Positions 32,545-42,207 of a stretch of 64,000 bases of DNA are shown here, piece after piece (within the stretch, counting starts at the first letter, position 1; every line of letters starts with the position of its first letter). Origin of the DNA: Rossellomorea marisflavi (GTDB taxonomy: Bacteria > Bacillota > Bacilli > Bacillales > Bacillaceae_B); the NCBI RefSeq assembly GCF_022170785.1, contig NZ_CP081870.1, positions 2,716,001 to 2,780,000 of the forward strand. Direction: 5' to 3'. The notes beneath the pieces were generated by a model, which worked only from the letters and a program-made list of their open reading frames with translations, searched no databases and was not told the DNA's origin. The position numbers and the translations under genes were made by a program.

Positions 32545-33547
32545 ATGCTTCGACACCTTTAGCCATATTTTTTATTTTTTCTCCATAGTATTCGGCCAGT
32601 TTCTTTGATTGTTGCTTTCGCTGGGCTTTTGAGTAAATGATGAATCCTCGTTCCGGGTCATTAATGATTTTAGTCCTGCCCCCGCCCTGATCCCTGAATA
32701 CCACTTCCCCACTGCTCCAAAAAGAAGGGACCGTTTCCATCAATTTTGCGAACACGATCGGTTTTTTCTTTTTTGGACAGGAAACGCGTATTTTGGTCAT
32801 GAACGGCTCTCCTTTCATGGACAGGTCACTGAGAAAAGGGGCGGCAATCGTCCCTGCCATAACATCTTCCCTCGCATGCTTATATTGATCGGGACTTCCG
32901 ATATCCCGCCAGTATGCGTTCGTTCTGTAAGCAAACACCCTCTCATTGGAAGCAAGGAGCTCCGGGATCAAATCCTTGCTGAAGTCCACCTGTCCTTCCC
33001 GGTGATACTCATCCAGTAGGAGCGGATCCATCACATAGATGCCAGTATTGACTTCATCCCCGAGCCAGTTTTCGGGCTTTTCCCTGAATTCAATCAGTCT
33101 TCCCATGCTATCTGTGTGACACACCCCGTATCCAGCTGGATCGTTTACCTCCTTGGTGACCATGGTCATACGGGCCTTTCTACGAAAGTGATACGAAATG
33201 ACATCCTGAAGCTTGAGATCGGTAAAGGCATCGCCGCTCATGATCAGGATGGGTTCCTTGAACCTCACCCTGGCCCGGAAGAGCCCGCCCGCTGTCCCAA
33301 GGGGAAACGGCTCCTCCAGGTACGTTATGCTGACACCGTGTCCGCGCCCATCCTGGAAGTGGGATCGGATCGTATCCGCTTTGTAGCAGGTGGTGATCAC
33401 GATATCCCTTATTCCTTGAGACTTCAAGAGATCGATTGTGTACTCCAGTAGCGGCTTATTCAGGATCGGGACCATCGGTTTTGGTACCGTAAGGGTATAT
33501 GGGCGCAGTCTTCGCCCTTCCCCACCTGCAAGAATGACAGCCTTCAT
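32537..33547 (-). CDS. Sugar-1-phosphate nucleotidyltransferase with C-terminal hexomutase-like tail
   Basis: 336 residues. The nucleotidyltransferase domain starts MKAVILAGGEGRRLRPYTLTVPKPMVPILNKPLLEY (nucleotide loop and Lys), with LIMSGDAFTDL and NTGIYVMDP. It makes an NDP-sugar from a sugar-1-phosphate. From about residue 245 a further segment (KIRVSCPKKKKPIVFAKLM..DPERGFIIYSKAQ..) resembles the C-terminal domain of phosphohexomutases found in bifunctional relatives (inference). Its ATG overlaps the GT4 stop by four bases. Confidence 0.82.
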   Translation of the reverse strand: MKAVILAGGEGRRLRPYTLTVPKPMVPILNKPLLEYTIDLLKSQGIRDIVITTCYKADTIRSHFQDGRGHGVSITYLEEPFPLGTAGGLFRARVRFKEPILIMSGDAFTDLKLQDVISYHFRRKARMTMVTKEVNDPAGYGVCHTDSMGRLIEFREKPENWLGDEVNTGIYVMDPLLLDEYHREGQVDFSKDLIPELLASNERVFAYRTNAYWRDIGSPDQYKHAREDVMAGTIAAPFLSDLSMKGEPFMTKIRVSCPKKKKPIVFAKLMETVPSFWSSGEVVFRDQGGGRTKIINDPERGFIIYSKAQRKQQSKKLAEYYGEKIKNMAKGVEAYE

Positions 33548-35745
33548 TGCGCACCACCTGCCACTTTCGCTTCCAATCTCACATCCTCATAAATCTGCCA
33601 GGTCAATTCGGCAATTCGTTCCCAGCTGAACATGCTCTCTGCCAGCTTATGACCGTTTCTCCCCCACTCCTCGGCCTGTTGACGGTTTTCCATGACCCGC
33701 AGGATCTGACCATACAGATCATCAGCATCCTCCGGCTGGAATAAAAGCCCCGTCTGTTCATGCTTCACAATCGTTTTCAATCCTCCTGTGTTCGAGGCGA
33801 TAACCATTTTCTTATGCGCCATGGCCTCAAGGGCTACGATTCCAAAAGGCTCATAGAGACTTGGGAAAAGAACGGCCCGGCACCCTCTCAAGTAGCGGTT
33901 TCGTTCTTCATCCGATATGAATCCGACGAAGTTGATCATACCCGACAGTCCGGCTTCCCCTACGCGAACCCTGTAATCATCGAGAAGCGGGCCCTTGCCT
34001 GCAATCACCACGGAAAAATCCCGCTCTTCCTCCTTCATCCTGGCAGCTGTATGGATGATCGTTTCAAATCCCTTCTCGCTGACCATCCTGCCAATCGCAA
34101 AGAAGTAGCCATCCTCGTTGGATGTTTCCGGTTCCGACCCATGATCGAGATCGACTCCATTCGGTATGACCGTGCACGCCTCCGCTGCCGGAAAGAGAGT
34201 TTTCACTTCTTCCTTCATGTGATCGCTGCAGACGATCACATGATCGGAATCCCTGGTCAGCCTCTCTTCTTCTTCATGGATTTTCCGCTGAAGATCGGTA
34301 TGGATTCCGTGATTCCTCCCGTGTTCCGTCGCATGGATTGTTGTAATCAGCGGAAGGGCCCTGGTCGATTTGAGATGGCGTGCAGCCGTTCCGACGATCC
34401 AATCGTGAGCGTGAAGGAGGGTGATGTGTTCGTGCGTCATCAATTCCCCGGCATAGCGGATGAAAGCATGATTCAAATCGATGACCCACTTGAAGAAATC
34501 ATCTTCATAAGGATGGAGAGGATGGACCCGGTGGATCTCCACTCCTTCGACTTTTTCATATGGAAGCATTCCCGGAGTGCGGGCTGTCAATACGTGGACG
34601 CCCCTCCCCTTTTTGGCAAAAGTGGTGGCAAGATCATGCACATGTCTTGAAAGCCCACCTACCACATTGGGCGGGTACTCCCAGGAAAGGATCAGGACAG
34701 AACCCTGTTTCTCCTCCTTGCCTCCTTCCACAAGCAGTGTACCTGAGATATCTTCTACGCGTGGATACGGGATGAGGATCTCTCGTTGTTTGAAGAATGA
34801 GTGCTTTTCCACTTGGGTTTCAATGAAACGTCGGCACATCTCATACTGATCAGGTTCGGCATCCCTCCCCTGCATCACTCTGTCGATGGCAGCCATCCAC
34901 TCTCTCACAAGATGGATAAGAGGAAGATCTTCACCATACCCACGCAGATGAGCTTCGATGGTGGCTTCCATCCGATGCAGGAGCGGCAGCTGCCTGATGG
35001 CCTCGTCGGATAGAATCTGGTCATTCCGCTCCGACCCATTGTAACCGAACTCCACCCTCGCAAGGACAGATTCCGATGATTCATAATTGGACGGAAACTG
35101 TCTCATTTCCAGGGCACCATCCCCTTCATCTACAGGAATGAGATGCAATCCACGCGGGGTCCGGAGCATATCCCCCGATCCTTCTTTTTCACTATGATCG
35201 AATGAACGGCCTGAGATGAAGGAGGTGTGGATATGGTTTTTTACCAGGTACGTATCGATACCGGGAATATATGCGGCCTGAGGCATCCAGAACCAGGTGG
35301 CTTGATGGTCGAGGTATCGCTTCATCAAGCTGACACTCAATCGAATCTGGAAATCGATAGCCATGGATGTCCTGTAATGTGTAAGGGGCAGGGGATTGAC
35401 CGTAGTGGGCACCACTGTCAGTCCGTCCTCCATCACAAGTTCCCGCCATACGTTGATAAGATTTCCATCATACATGCTCCACATCGTGAAGATCTGCTGC
35501 CATTTCCCGCTTTCTCCTTGTTCAAGAAGCTTTTTCTGGATCAGGCTGTCGGCTTCTGCCTTGAAGTCATCACTTGAACAGATCGGGAAGACAATGGGGT
35601 TCACGACGACGAGGTTGCGATCTTTTGATGACAGAAGTGCTCCCGTTACCATCAGGATCGAGGTGATGCATTCCTCCCTCCCTTGAGGGGTGTTCCAACC
35701 CGATAGGATGGACTCATTGAATGCTGGATAGGTGATCTGCTTCAT
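33544..35745 (-). CDS. Fusion of GH57/DUF1957-like domain and GT4 glycosyltransferase
   Basis: 733 residues. The N-terminal half (about 1-340) resembles GH57-like barrels, with WFWMPQAAYIPGIDTYL where active members have a Glu-bearing WLPE-like motif. From about 350 a GT4 synthase follows: LILSWEYPPNVVGGLSRHV, HAHDW, KGPLLDDYR and the donor site EPFGIVALEAMAHKKMVIAS. It probably extends an alpha-glucan-like polymer from an NDP-sugar supplied by the next gene. It overlaps both neighbours by four bases. Confidence 0.8.
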   Translation of the reverse strand: MKQITYPAFNESILSGWNTPQGREECITSILMVTGALLSSKDRNLVVVNPIVFPICSSDDFKAEADSLIQKKLLEQGESGKWQQIFTMWSMYDGNLINVWRELVMEDGLTVVPTTVNPLPLTHYRTSMAIDFQIRLSVSLMKRYLDHQATWFWMPQAAYIPGIDTYLVKNHIHTSFISGRSFDHSEKEGSGDMLRTPRGLHLIPVDEGDGALEMRQFPSNYESSESVLARVEFGYNGSERNDQILSDEAIRQLPLLHRMEATIEAHLRGYGEDLPLIHLVREWMAAIDRVMQGRDAEPDQYEMCRRFIETQVEKHSFFKQREILIPYPRVEDISGTLLVEGGKEEKQGSVLILSWEYPPNVVGGLSRHVHDLATTFAKKGRGVHVLTARTPGMLPYEKVEGVEIHRVHPLHPYEDDFFKWVIDLNHAFIRYAGELMTHEHITLLHAHDWIVGTAARHLKSTRALPLITTIHATEHGRNHGIHTDLQRKIHEEEERLTRDSDHVIVCSDHMKEEVKTLFPAAEACTVIPNGVDLDHGSEPETSNEDGYFFAIGRMVSEKGFETIIHTAARMKEEERDFSVVIAGKGPLLDDYRVRVGEAGLSGMINFVGFISDEERNRYLRGCRAVLFPSLYEPFGIVALEAMAHKKMVIASNTGGLKTIVKHEQTGLLFQPEDADDLYGQILRVMENRQQAEEWGRNGHKLAESMFSWERIAELTWQIYEDVRLEAKVAGGAQ

Positions 35746-36425
35746 GACTTGACCTCCTTCACGTAGTATGAATAGGTGCTCACATGCTCAACCCAGTTCG
35801 GCGTGCGGATCCTGCCGGCTTCAAAATCGTGCAGGTCCTGCAGGCGATGATGTTCCTGGGTTTCTTCGGTCCTTGGCGTATGGATCACATTGGATCGTGT
35901 GAATGCCAGGAATGTTCCGTCTTCAAGCTTCCAGCCGATATCCATACAGTAGCTCCTGTTCTCCCTAAGGCCCGATACAAACCACCCATTTTCTTTGGCC
36001 GGTACATATGTATCCATGTGAGAGTGCTGGTTATGACCGTCAAATGCAATGGACGTCACATCATATAACCTTAATACGAAAGGATGATCCTCCCCTGACA
36101 CTGATAATTGTTCACTTGTATGCTTGAGCCAGTTTTCAGGTATCATCCAGTAACAATAAATCCGGGTAAAGCTTGAGAACGTCATGATCAATTCCGCGGA
36201 AGGATGGGATTTCAATACAGGGCGCTGTTTCTTCGCCCTCACTCTGCCTACCCTTTTGGGAGTGGCGCTGCTCTTGTCAAAACCTGCATCAGGCTGTCCG
36301 ACCGTGACGGTCTTTTGATATTTCACCCATTGATACTGTACTTTGCCGACGGTCATATCAAGTTCCTTGGCTATTTTCCTGAATGAAACTCCCTGCTCCC
36401 TCAATCTGATGATTTCTTCCAGCAT
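35742..36425 (-). CDS. DUF4912 protein with N-terminal helix-turn-helix
   Basis: 227 residues. Residues 1-38 form a homeodomain-like helix-turn-helix (IIRLREQGVSFRKIAKELDMTVGKVQYQWVKYQ). Residues 75-200 fit DUF4912 (RIYCYWMIPENW, FVLRLYDVT, WFVSGLRENRSYCMDIG). It is the first gene of the glycan operon, overlapping the next by four bases. It could be a regulator or a carbohydrate-binding partner; which is not known. GGAGGG precedes the start. Confidence 0.78.
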   Translation of the reverse strand: MLEEIIRLREQGVSFRKIAKELDMTVGKVQYQWVKYQKTVTVGQPDAGFDKSSATPKRVGRVRAKKQRPVLKSHPSAELIMTFSSFTRIYCYWMIPENWLKHTSEQLSVSGEDHPFVLRLYDVTSIAFDGHNQHSHMDTYVPAKENGWFVSGLRENRSYCMDIGWKLEDGTFLAFTRSNVIHTPRTEETQEHHRLQDLHDFEAGRIRTPNWVEHVSTYSYYVKEVKS

Positions 36426-36755
36426 ATATTTCCCTCCTCAAGAAAGACGATTCACTTCTGTATGAACGTATCGAAATATTATGACAATTGTATAGAAATA
36501 TCGTACCACTCAACTCAAATTCCTACAATAAACGCATTTTGTCGTATCCTAGCCGTTTCAGTCACAGTAGCATCTCCCCCACGAAAATTTATTGAAAAAT
36601 CATCAAATCGGTTGGTTTCTGTATTGGTTCTCTTTCCCTCGAATCGTTTTCTTGACATAATATTGGGGATTTCTACAAATAGAACCAAATGATGATAGAG
36701 TTAGGAAGAAAACTATGCTATAAATAGAGAGAGTTACGCATAAGAGGTGATGAAA
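36426..36755. other. Divergent intergenic region (330 bp)
   Basis: AT-rich, no gene seen. On the minus strand TTGTCA-N17-CATACA could serve the DUF4912 operon. On the plus strand an extended TGCTATAAAT lies shortly before the SwrB-like gene. No conserved operator or repeat was recognised. Confidence 0.45.
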
Positions 36756-37091
36756 ATGTTGTATGTTCTGCTGGGAATTTGGGGTGTATCCATTGTACTC
36801 TTCCTCTCTTCCTTCCTTCAAAAAGATCCTTTGATCGCTGTCGAAAAGAGTGTCGAAGAACTTTCAATCAATATGTATCAAGAGCAATTAAAATTAAAAA
36901 AAAGAATCAAAGTGCTGGAAGAAGAGCTCATGATGGGAAGCCCATTACCGAGTCCTAAAAAAGCCATCAATGAAATCATTCGGAACCAGGTCATATCCCT
37001 TCATAAACAGGGTGTGCCTCCCGAGAAAATCGGGTCTCTATCCGATCTGTCCAAAGAAGATGTCCGTTCCATCATACAAGGGATTTCCTGA
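36756..37091 (+). CDS. Small membrane-anchored coiled-coil protein (SwrB/DUF6115-like)
   Basis: 111 residues: one N-terminal helix (MLYVLLGIWGVSIVLFLSSFL), a coiled coil (about 25-60, KLKKRIKVLEEELM) and a C-terminal helix-turn-helix-like part (VISLHKQGVPPEKIGSLSDLSKEDVRSIIQG). The layout equals that of SwrB, a swarming/flagellar assembly factor, though shorter. AGAGGTG precedes ATG 36756. A chemoreceptor converges on it, a weak hint at motility. Confidence 0.65.
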   Translation: MLYVLLGIWGVSIVLFLSSFLQKDPLIAVEKSVEELSINMYQEQLKLKKRIKVLEEELMMGSPLPSPKKAINEIIRNQVISLHKQGVPPEKIGSLSDLSKEDVRSIIQGIS

Positions 37092-37094
37092 TTT

Positions 37095-37133
37095 AAAAGG
37101 GTAGACGGGGCCAAATGCCCCGTCTACCCTTTC
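37095..37133. terminator. Bidirectional terminator
   Basis: GGGTAGACGGGGC/GCCCCGTCTACCC perfect arms with AAA before and TTT after, between the convergent SwrB-like gene and the chemoreceptor. Confidence 0.88.
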
Positions 37134-37136
37134 GGT

Positions 37137-38840
37137 TTACATCTGGAATCGATCCACTAACCGCTGGAGGATCAGCACCTCTTCGTTCACCCGATCCGAT
37201 TGATCATACATGGTGTCGATCAGGTTATGCTGCACCTGTATGGAAGAGTGGGTGTCTCTTGCCCCTTCATCGAATGTATGGCAGAGTTCTGAAAGCATGG
37301 AAACGGAAATGGCCATCTCATCCTTGTATTCATTCAACCGTTTCATTCCTGCAGAAATTCCCCCTATCCCCTCCCCCATACCCGTCACAAGGGCCATTAC
37401 CCTCTCAGCATCCTGGCCAACCTGATCTGTCAGTGTCTTTGCGATGCTCACTTCTTCAAATCCTGCGTCAAGACTTGCCGACACATGTTGTGTGATGTGT
37501 CGGACACCTTTAATATCTCTATCCATTTCTGCCAATGATTCATGTATGTGATGGGAGAGCTGACGTATTTCCCCGGCAACGACCTGGAACCCCCGTCCTG
37601 ACTCACCCACCCTCGCTGCTTCTATGGATGCATTTAAGGAGAGAATGTCCGTACGGGTGGCTACTTCTTTTATAAAATGGCTGAGACGGCTGATTGAATC
37701 CATCCGTACCTGTAGTTCCTTCATCAGGTTGGTTGTTTCTCCTATTTTCACATATACTTTTTCCATCTGTTCGGCATTTTTCATCATGGAGAGACCCGAC
37801 TGACCGGTTATCGTTTGAATCGATAGAGATAGAGTCTTCAATGCATTGAATTCTTCTGCCACCAGTCCCATTCTGTTGCTGAATGTTCGGTAATGACCGG
37901 AAAGGTCGGTTGTGGAAGCCGCTTGTTGGGTTGATCCAGCCGTTAGCCCTTCCATGGAGGTCGATACCCCCATGCTTGATTCCTTGATGCTATCAGCCAG
38001 ATCTACCATCTTTTTGCTATTCCCCTGGACATTCCCCGTTCCCCGCTCGATTCCCTGTACAAGTTCTTTCAGTTCCTGTACCATCTTGCTGATTGATTCA
38101 CCGAGAAGATGAATTTCATCTCTGCCATTAGTAGAGGGGACATTTTTCGTAAGATTGCCCTCTGCCACCGATTGGGTGATAGCCAATAATTCTTCTATGT
38201 CACGTTTCATTCTCGTTCCAGTTCTATGTATGATCAAATAGCTCAATATGGTTGTGAAGATGATCATCCCCACTGTCAGTGTCTGACTAAGTGTAATGAA
38301 GCGCTCAGCCTTTTTTACGATCACTGCTTGTTCACTGGAGGTTTCCTTTCTTAATGTTTCAAGGATCCGGTTGTTTTCTTGTCTCAGCCCTGATATCTTT
38401 TCTCTAGCGGCGGTATAAATACCCTCATCCAGCCTGACGACGGCTGGGGCGATTTCTTTTGAAAACATCTCATCGATCGCCTTATTATTCTTAATGAACG
38501 TTTCCATGGTTTTTTTGGTCTCTTCGTTAGAGGATAACAGGGTCCATTCCGCAGTTTGCGTTTGGAGTTGATTCCTTAACCTGCGATATTCCTTGAGGTC
38601 CTCTTCCTTCATAAAGGTAATATAATCCGCAATCCGGATATCTTTCTCGTTCACCATTCGGGAAAGATCCGTCACTCCGACAGAACGTTGCCCCTTCTCT
38701 TTTACATCAAGAAGGTCGGAATGAATTTTATAAATGGTCACAAGGCAGACCCCCACACACAGCAGAAATAACAGGGAGTTGATCATCATGGTGAAGAGAA
38801 TCTTGCGCATGATTGAGTGTCTAGGTTTCATTACGGTCAT
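37137..38840 (-). CDS. Methyl-accepting chemotaxis protein
   Basis: 567 residues: TM1 (about 15-37), a four-helix-bundle sensor domain of about 150 residues, TM2 (about 190-212), HAMP, then a signalling domain with tip ATRTDILSLNASIEAARVGESGRGFQVVAGEIRQL. It senses a ligand outside and controls CheA. The start at 38840 follows AAGGAGGA by three bases. An earlier in-frame codon at 38873 is unsupported. It is not part of the B. subtilis backbone here. Confidence 0.88.
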   Translation of the reverse strand: MTVMKPRHSIMRKILFTMMINSLLFLLCVGVCLVTIYKIHSDLLDVKEKGQRSVGVTDLSRMVNEKDIRIADYITFMKEEDLKEYRRLRNQLQTQTAEWTLLSSNEETKKTMETFIKNNKAIDEMFSKEIAPAVVRLDEGIYTAAREKISGLRQENNRILETLRKETSSEQAVIVKKAERFITLSQTLTVGMIIFTTILSYLIIHRTGTRMKRDIEELLAITQSVAEGNLTKNVPSTNGRDEIHLLGESISKMVQELKELVQGIERGTGNVQGNSKKMVDLADSIKESSMGVSTSMEGLTAGSTQQAASTTDLSGHYRTFSNRMGLVAEEFNALKTLSLSIQTITGQSGLSMMKNAEQMEKVYVKIGETTNLMKELQVRMDSISRLSHFIKEVATRTDILSLNASIEAARVGESGRGFQVVAGEIRQLSHHIHESLAEMDRDIKGVRHITQHVSASLDAGFEEVSIAKTLTDQVGQDAERVMALVTGMGEGIGGISAGMKRLNEYKDEMAISVSMLSELCHTFDEGARDTHSSIQVQHNLIDTMYDQSDRVNEEVLILQRLVDRFQM

Positions 38841-38945
38841 TTGTCCTCCTTCTTTTCTGGCTCCTCCTTCCACTATGGGTCAAATATCCCATAAACGCTA
38901 TAGGCTTGAAGCAAACTTAACGGCATCTTAACGTTTCTTTACAAA

Positions 38946-38976
38946 TAAAAAAATCCAGACCTTTCAGTCCGGATTT
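38946..38976 (-). terminator. Terminator of phoU/pst operon
   Basis: AAATCC-GAC/GTC-GGATTT arms with loop CTTTCA and an A7 tract reading as Ts on the minus strand. Confidence 0.82.
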
Positions 38977-38980
38977 CTCA

Positions 38981-39640
38981 TCAATTATTGAGGTCAAAAC
39001 GCTCCCCAGTCACGAGGAAAATGACATTTTCACAAATATTCGTTACGTGGTCCCCCACTCTTTCAATATACCGGCAGGTGAAGGCAAGCTGCGTGATCTG
39101 GCTGATTTCATTTGGGTAGTTTGGAATATAGGTCATGAGCTCGGTTACAAGCTTGCCATACATCTCATCCACCTCATCATCGCGATCAGCTACTTTCTTT
39201 GCCAATGCTGCATCTTCTTCCCTGAACGCTTCAAGCGCCCCTTCCAGCATTTCTTCGGCGATTCCGAGCATCTTCGGGATTTCCTCTATCGGTTTGATCA
39301 ATTTTTGATCACCGATATGGAGCGTCGATTTGGCAATATTCGTGGCCAAATCACCGATGCGTTCAATCTCAGAAGAAATCCTCAGTGCAGAGATGATCTT
39401 CCTCAGATCAGTTGCAACCGGAGATTCTTTTGCAATCAATAGGATAGCTTGCTGATTGATGCTGTTATCCATGCGGTTGATTTCTTTATCGTGCGCGATG
39501 ATTTCCTTGGCCTTCTCGATATCCTGCGTTTTCAATGCTTCGATTGACGCATGGAGGGACTGGCTTGCCTCAGTAGCCATGGCGAATAATTTATCCTTCA
39601 ATTCCTTGAGGTTCAAATCAAAATTACTTCTGCTTACCAT
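38981..39640 (-). CDS. phoU: Phosphate signalling protein PhoU
   Basis: 219 residues, two homologous three-helix bundles each with the E/D-xxx-D metal-binding pattern (EIERIGDLATNIAKS and YIERVGDHVTNICEN). It regulates PstSCAB activity and phosphate signalling. It lies 36 bases after pstB and should be cotranscribed. B. subtilis has no phoU at this site, so it is an addition relative to that genome (from memory). Confidence 0.93.
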   Translation of the reverse strand: MVSRSNFDLNLKELKDKLFAMATEASQSLHASIEALKTQDIEKAKEIIAHDKEINRMDNSINQQAILLIAKESPVATDLRKIISALRISSEIERIGDLATNIAKSTLHIGDQKLIKPIEEIPKMLGIAEEMLEGALEAFREEDAALAKKVADRDDEVDEMYGKLVTELMTYIPNYPNEISQITQLAFTCRYIERVGDHVTNICENVIFLVTGERFDLNN

Positions 39641-39676
39641 CTATGGAACACCCCTTTTGTCAGATTGATGTCACGC

Positions 39677-40450
39677 TTACCCAAATCGTCCTGAAACATA
39701 ATCCTCTGTACGCTTATCTTCGGGATTGGAGAATATCTTATCCGTCTCATCTAGTTCAATAAGATCTCCAAGAAGGAAGAAAGCCGTTTTATCAGACACC
39801 CTGGCAGCCTGCTGCATGTTGTGGGTGACAATGACAATGGTGTATTTCTTCTTGAGTTCAGATATGAGCTCCTCGATCTTGACCGTTGAAATCGGATCAA
39901 GGGCCGACGTCGGTTCATCCATGAGAAGGATCTCAGGTTTTGTCGCAAGCGCCCTTGCGATGCAGAGCCTTTGCTGTTGACCACCGGATAGCCCCATGGC
40001 CGGAGCATCCAACCGATCCTTTACTTCGTCCCAGAGTGCGACATTTTTCAAGGTCGTTTCCACAATTTCATCAAGCTCCGCCTTCTTTTTAACACCGTGA
40101 ACCTTGGGGCCGAATGTGATGTTGTTATAAATACTTTGAGGAAATGGATTCCCTTTCTGAAAGACCATCCCCACCTTTTTGCGAAGGTCGACAAGGTCGA
40201 CTTTGTCTGACAGGATGTTCACACCATCGTAATTGATCTCCCCTGACATCTTGATGCCCGGGACCGACTGATTCATCAGATTCAACGTCTTGATGAACGT
40301 CGATTTTCCGCACCCCGACGGTCCGATGATCGCTGTTACATCTTGATCATAAATCGGGAAGGTGATATTTTTCAGTGCGTGATTCTTCCCGTACCACAGG
40401 TTCAGATCGTTGATGTCAAATGCCGTCTTGGCAGCTGTTGCTAAAGCCAT
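39677..40450 (-). CDS. pstBB: Phosphate ABC importer ATPase PstB (second copy)
   Basis: 257 residues with Walker [27 protein letters not shown] and [12 protein letters not shown]. PstB hallmark residues [18 protein letters not shown] are present. It energises PstCA. ATG 40450 follows GGAGGGG by six bases. It lies 45 bases after the other pstB and is related but clearly diverged; tandem pstB genes are normal in Bacillus. Confidence 0.93.
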   Translation of the reverse strand: MALATAAKTAFDINDLNLWYGKNHALKNITFPIYDQDVTAIIGPSGCGKSTFIKTLNLMNQSVPGIKMSGEINYDGVNILSDKVDLVDLRKKVGMVFQKGNPFPQSIYNNITFGPKVHGVKKKAELDEIVETTLKNVALWDEVKDRLDAPAMGLSGGQQQRLCIARALATKPEILLMDEPTSALDPISTVKIEELISELKKKYTIVIVTHNMQQAARVSDKTAFFLLGDLIELDETDKIFSNPEDKRTEDYVSGRFG

Positions 40451-40495
40451 ATGAAACCCCTCCATCCAGTTTAATTCTTTTGGATCTCTCGTCCC

Positions 40496-41302
40496 TTAAC
40501 TGAAACGACCGGAAATGTATTCTTCCGTCCTTTTCTCTGAAGGATTGGTGAAAATTTTCTCGGTTTGATCAAATTCGATCAGGTCTCCATTGTAGAAGAA
40601 AGCTGTTTTGTCCGACACACGTGACGCCTGCCCCATGTTATGGGTGACGATTACGATAGAATAATCCTTCTTCAAGTCGGCTATCAATTCTTCGATCTTG
40701 GCGTTTGAAATCGGATCAAGCGCCGAGCATGGTTCATCTAAAAGCATGACCGTTGGCTTCATGGCAATGGTCCTCGCGATACAGAGACGTTGTTGCTGTC
40801 CTCCTGAGAGAGCGTGTGCCGATGTGTGAAGGCGGTCCTTTACTTCATCCCAGAGAGCGGCCTTGGTCAAGCTTTCCTCTACGATTTCTTCCAGTACAGC
40901 TTTCTTTTTGATGCCAGAGAAAGTCAGGCCGTGGGTAATGTTTTCATAAATCGATTTATTGAATGGATTCGGCTTCTGGAATACCATACCGATTTCTTTG
41001 CGAAGGGCTACGACGTCAATATTCTTATCAAGTAGGTTGACATCTTCATATATGATTTTGCCTTCCGCCCTTGCAATCGGGACAAGATCGTTCATTCTGT
41101 TGATGGTGCGCAGAAACGTCGATTTACCGCATCCGGAAGGGCCAATCAGTGCCGTGACAGCATTTTTCTCGATTTTCATGTTGATGTCCTTGACGGCATG
41201 ATTGTCACCGTAGAAAAAGTCAAGATTTTGAACGTCCAAAATCGTATCATTTCCAGGGTTGAAGGTTTTTCCAACGGGTCTAGCTTGCATTTCAATCGTC
41301 AT
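40496..41302 (-). CDS. pstBA: Phosphate ABC importer ATPase PstB (first copy)
   Basis: 268 residues. Walker [39 protein letters not shown] and [12 protein letters not shown] are all intact, with a longer N-terminal extension ([17 protein letters not shown]) than the second copy. It forms the motor of the PstSCAB importer. It begins 17 bases after pstA. Confidence 0.93.
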   Translation of the reverse strand: MTIEMQARPVGKTFNPGNDTILDVQNLDFFYGDNHAVKDINMKIEKNAVTALIGPSGCGKSTFLRTINRMNDLVPIARAEGKIIYEDVNLLDKNIDVVALRKEIGMVFQKPNPFNKSIYENITHGLTFSGIKKKAVLEEIVEESLTKAALWDEVKDRLHTSAHALSGGQQQRLCIARTIAMKPTVMLLDEPCSALDPISNAKIEELIADLKKDYSIVIVTHNMGQASRVSDKTAFFYNGDLIEFDQTEKIFTNPSEKRTEEYISGRFS

Positions 41303-41319
41303 ATCATTCCCACCTTCAC

Positions 41320-42207
41320 TTATTTAGTCGCCGTTATTTTTTTATGAATATAGCTTCCAAGGATCCTTGCGCCGAGATTGAAGATCAGAACGACAATGAT
41401 CAGGACTGCCGATGCGCCTGCTGCTTTTTCTGCTACGTCAGGAATGATTCCCTGTGTATTGATAGACCAGATGTGGACGGCGAGTGTTTCAGCCGGCCTG
41501 AAAACATTTAGTGGAGAAGTCGGCGACAATGGATTCAAGTCTCCATAATTCAGTCGCGGCGTCGATAATCCGGCTGTGAATAACAAGGCCGCCGCTTCAC
41601 CGAATACGCGTCCCGATGCCAAGATCGCACCCGTCAGGATCGATGGGAACGCACCCGGGATCATGACGGTCTTGATTGTATGCCAGTTCGTGATACCAAG
41701 TGCCAGGCTTGCTTCTTTCAGTTCACGCGGAACGCCACGGATGGCATCCTCACTTACCCTTACCATGACAGGCAGGTTGAAAACGGTCAGAGCCAGGGCA
41801 CCCCCGATGATGGTGTACCCCCATCCGGTGATATTTACGAATACCAATAGACCGAACATCCCGATGACGATGGATGGGAGCGATGCAAGTACTTCAATAC
41901 ATGAACGGATGGTGTTGGTGATCTTACCCGGTTTTGCATATTCAGCCATGTAGATCCCACCGCCTACTCCGAGGGGGACGGTGATCAACATCGTGATAAA
42001 CAGGATGTAAACGGAATTGAATAGCTGATCACGGATCCCACTCCCTTCACGTACTGTGCTTGATGGTGTCGTGAGGAAGTCCCATGTGATATACGGGACA
42101 CCCTTGGCAAGGATATAGGCGAATAGGGCAACCAGCAGGGCAATGATGAGTGCTGCAATTCCGACGAATACGCCTGTTGCCAGTTTATCTGCTTGTTTGC
42201 TGTTCAT
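41320..42207 (-). CDS. pstA: Phosphate ABC importer permease PstA
   Basis: A 295-residue permease with six membrane helices and the ABC-contact loop [35 protein letters not shown] 42207 follows CAAGGAGG by seven bases and overlaps the pstC stop by one base (TAATG). An in-frame start far upstream lies within pstC and is rejected. Confidence 0.92.
   Translation of the reverse strand: MNSKQADKLATGVFVGIAALIIALLVALFAYILAKGVPYITWDFLTTPSSTVREGSGIRDQLFNSVYILFITMLITVPLGVGGGIYMAEYAKPGKITNTIRSCIEVLASLPSIVIGMFGLLVFVNITGWGYTIIGGALALTVFNLPVMVRVSEDAIRGVPRELKEASLALGITNWHTIKTVMIPGAFPSILTGAILASGRVFGEAAALLFTAGLSTPRLNYGDLNPLSPTSPLNVFRPAETLAVHIWSINTQGIIPDVAEKAAGASAVLIIVVLIFNLGARILGSYIHKKITATK

Noticed and set aside
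33760..34650. 296-codon plus-strand frame opposite the GT4 gene
   Set aside because: Antisense shadow without start signals; the minus frame has the complete GT4 motifs.
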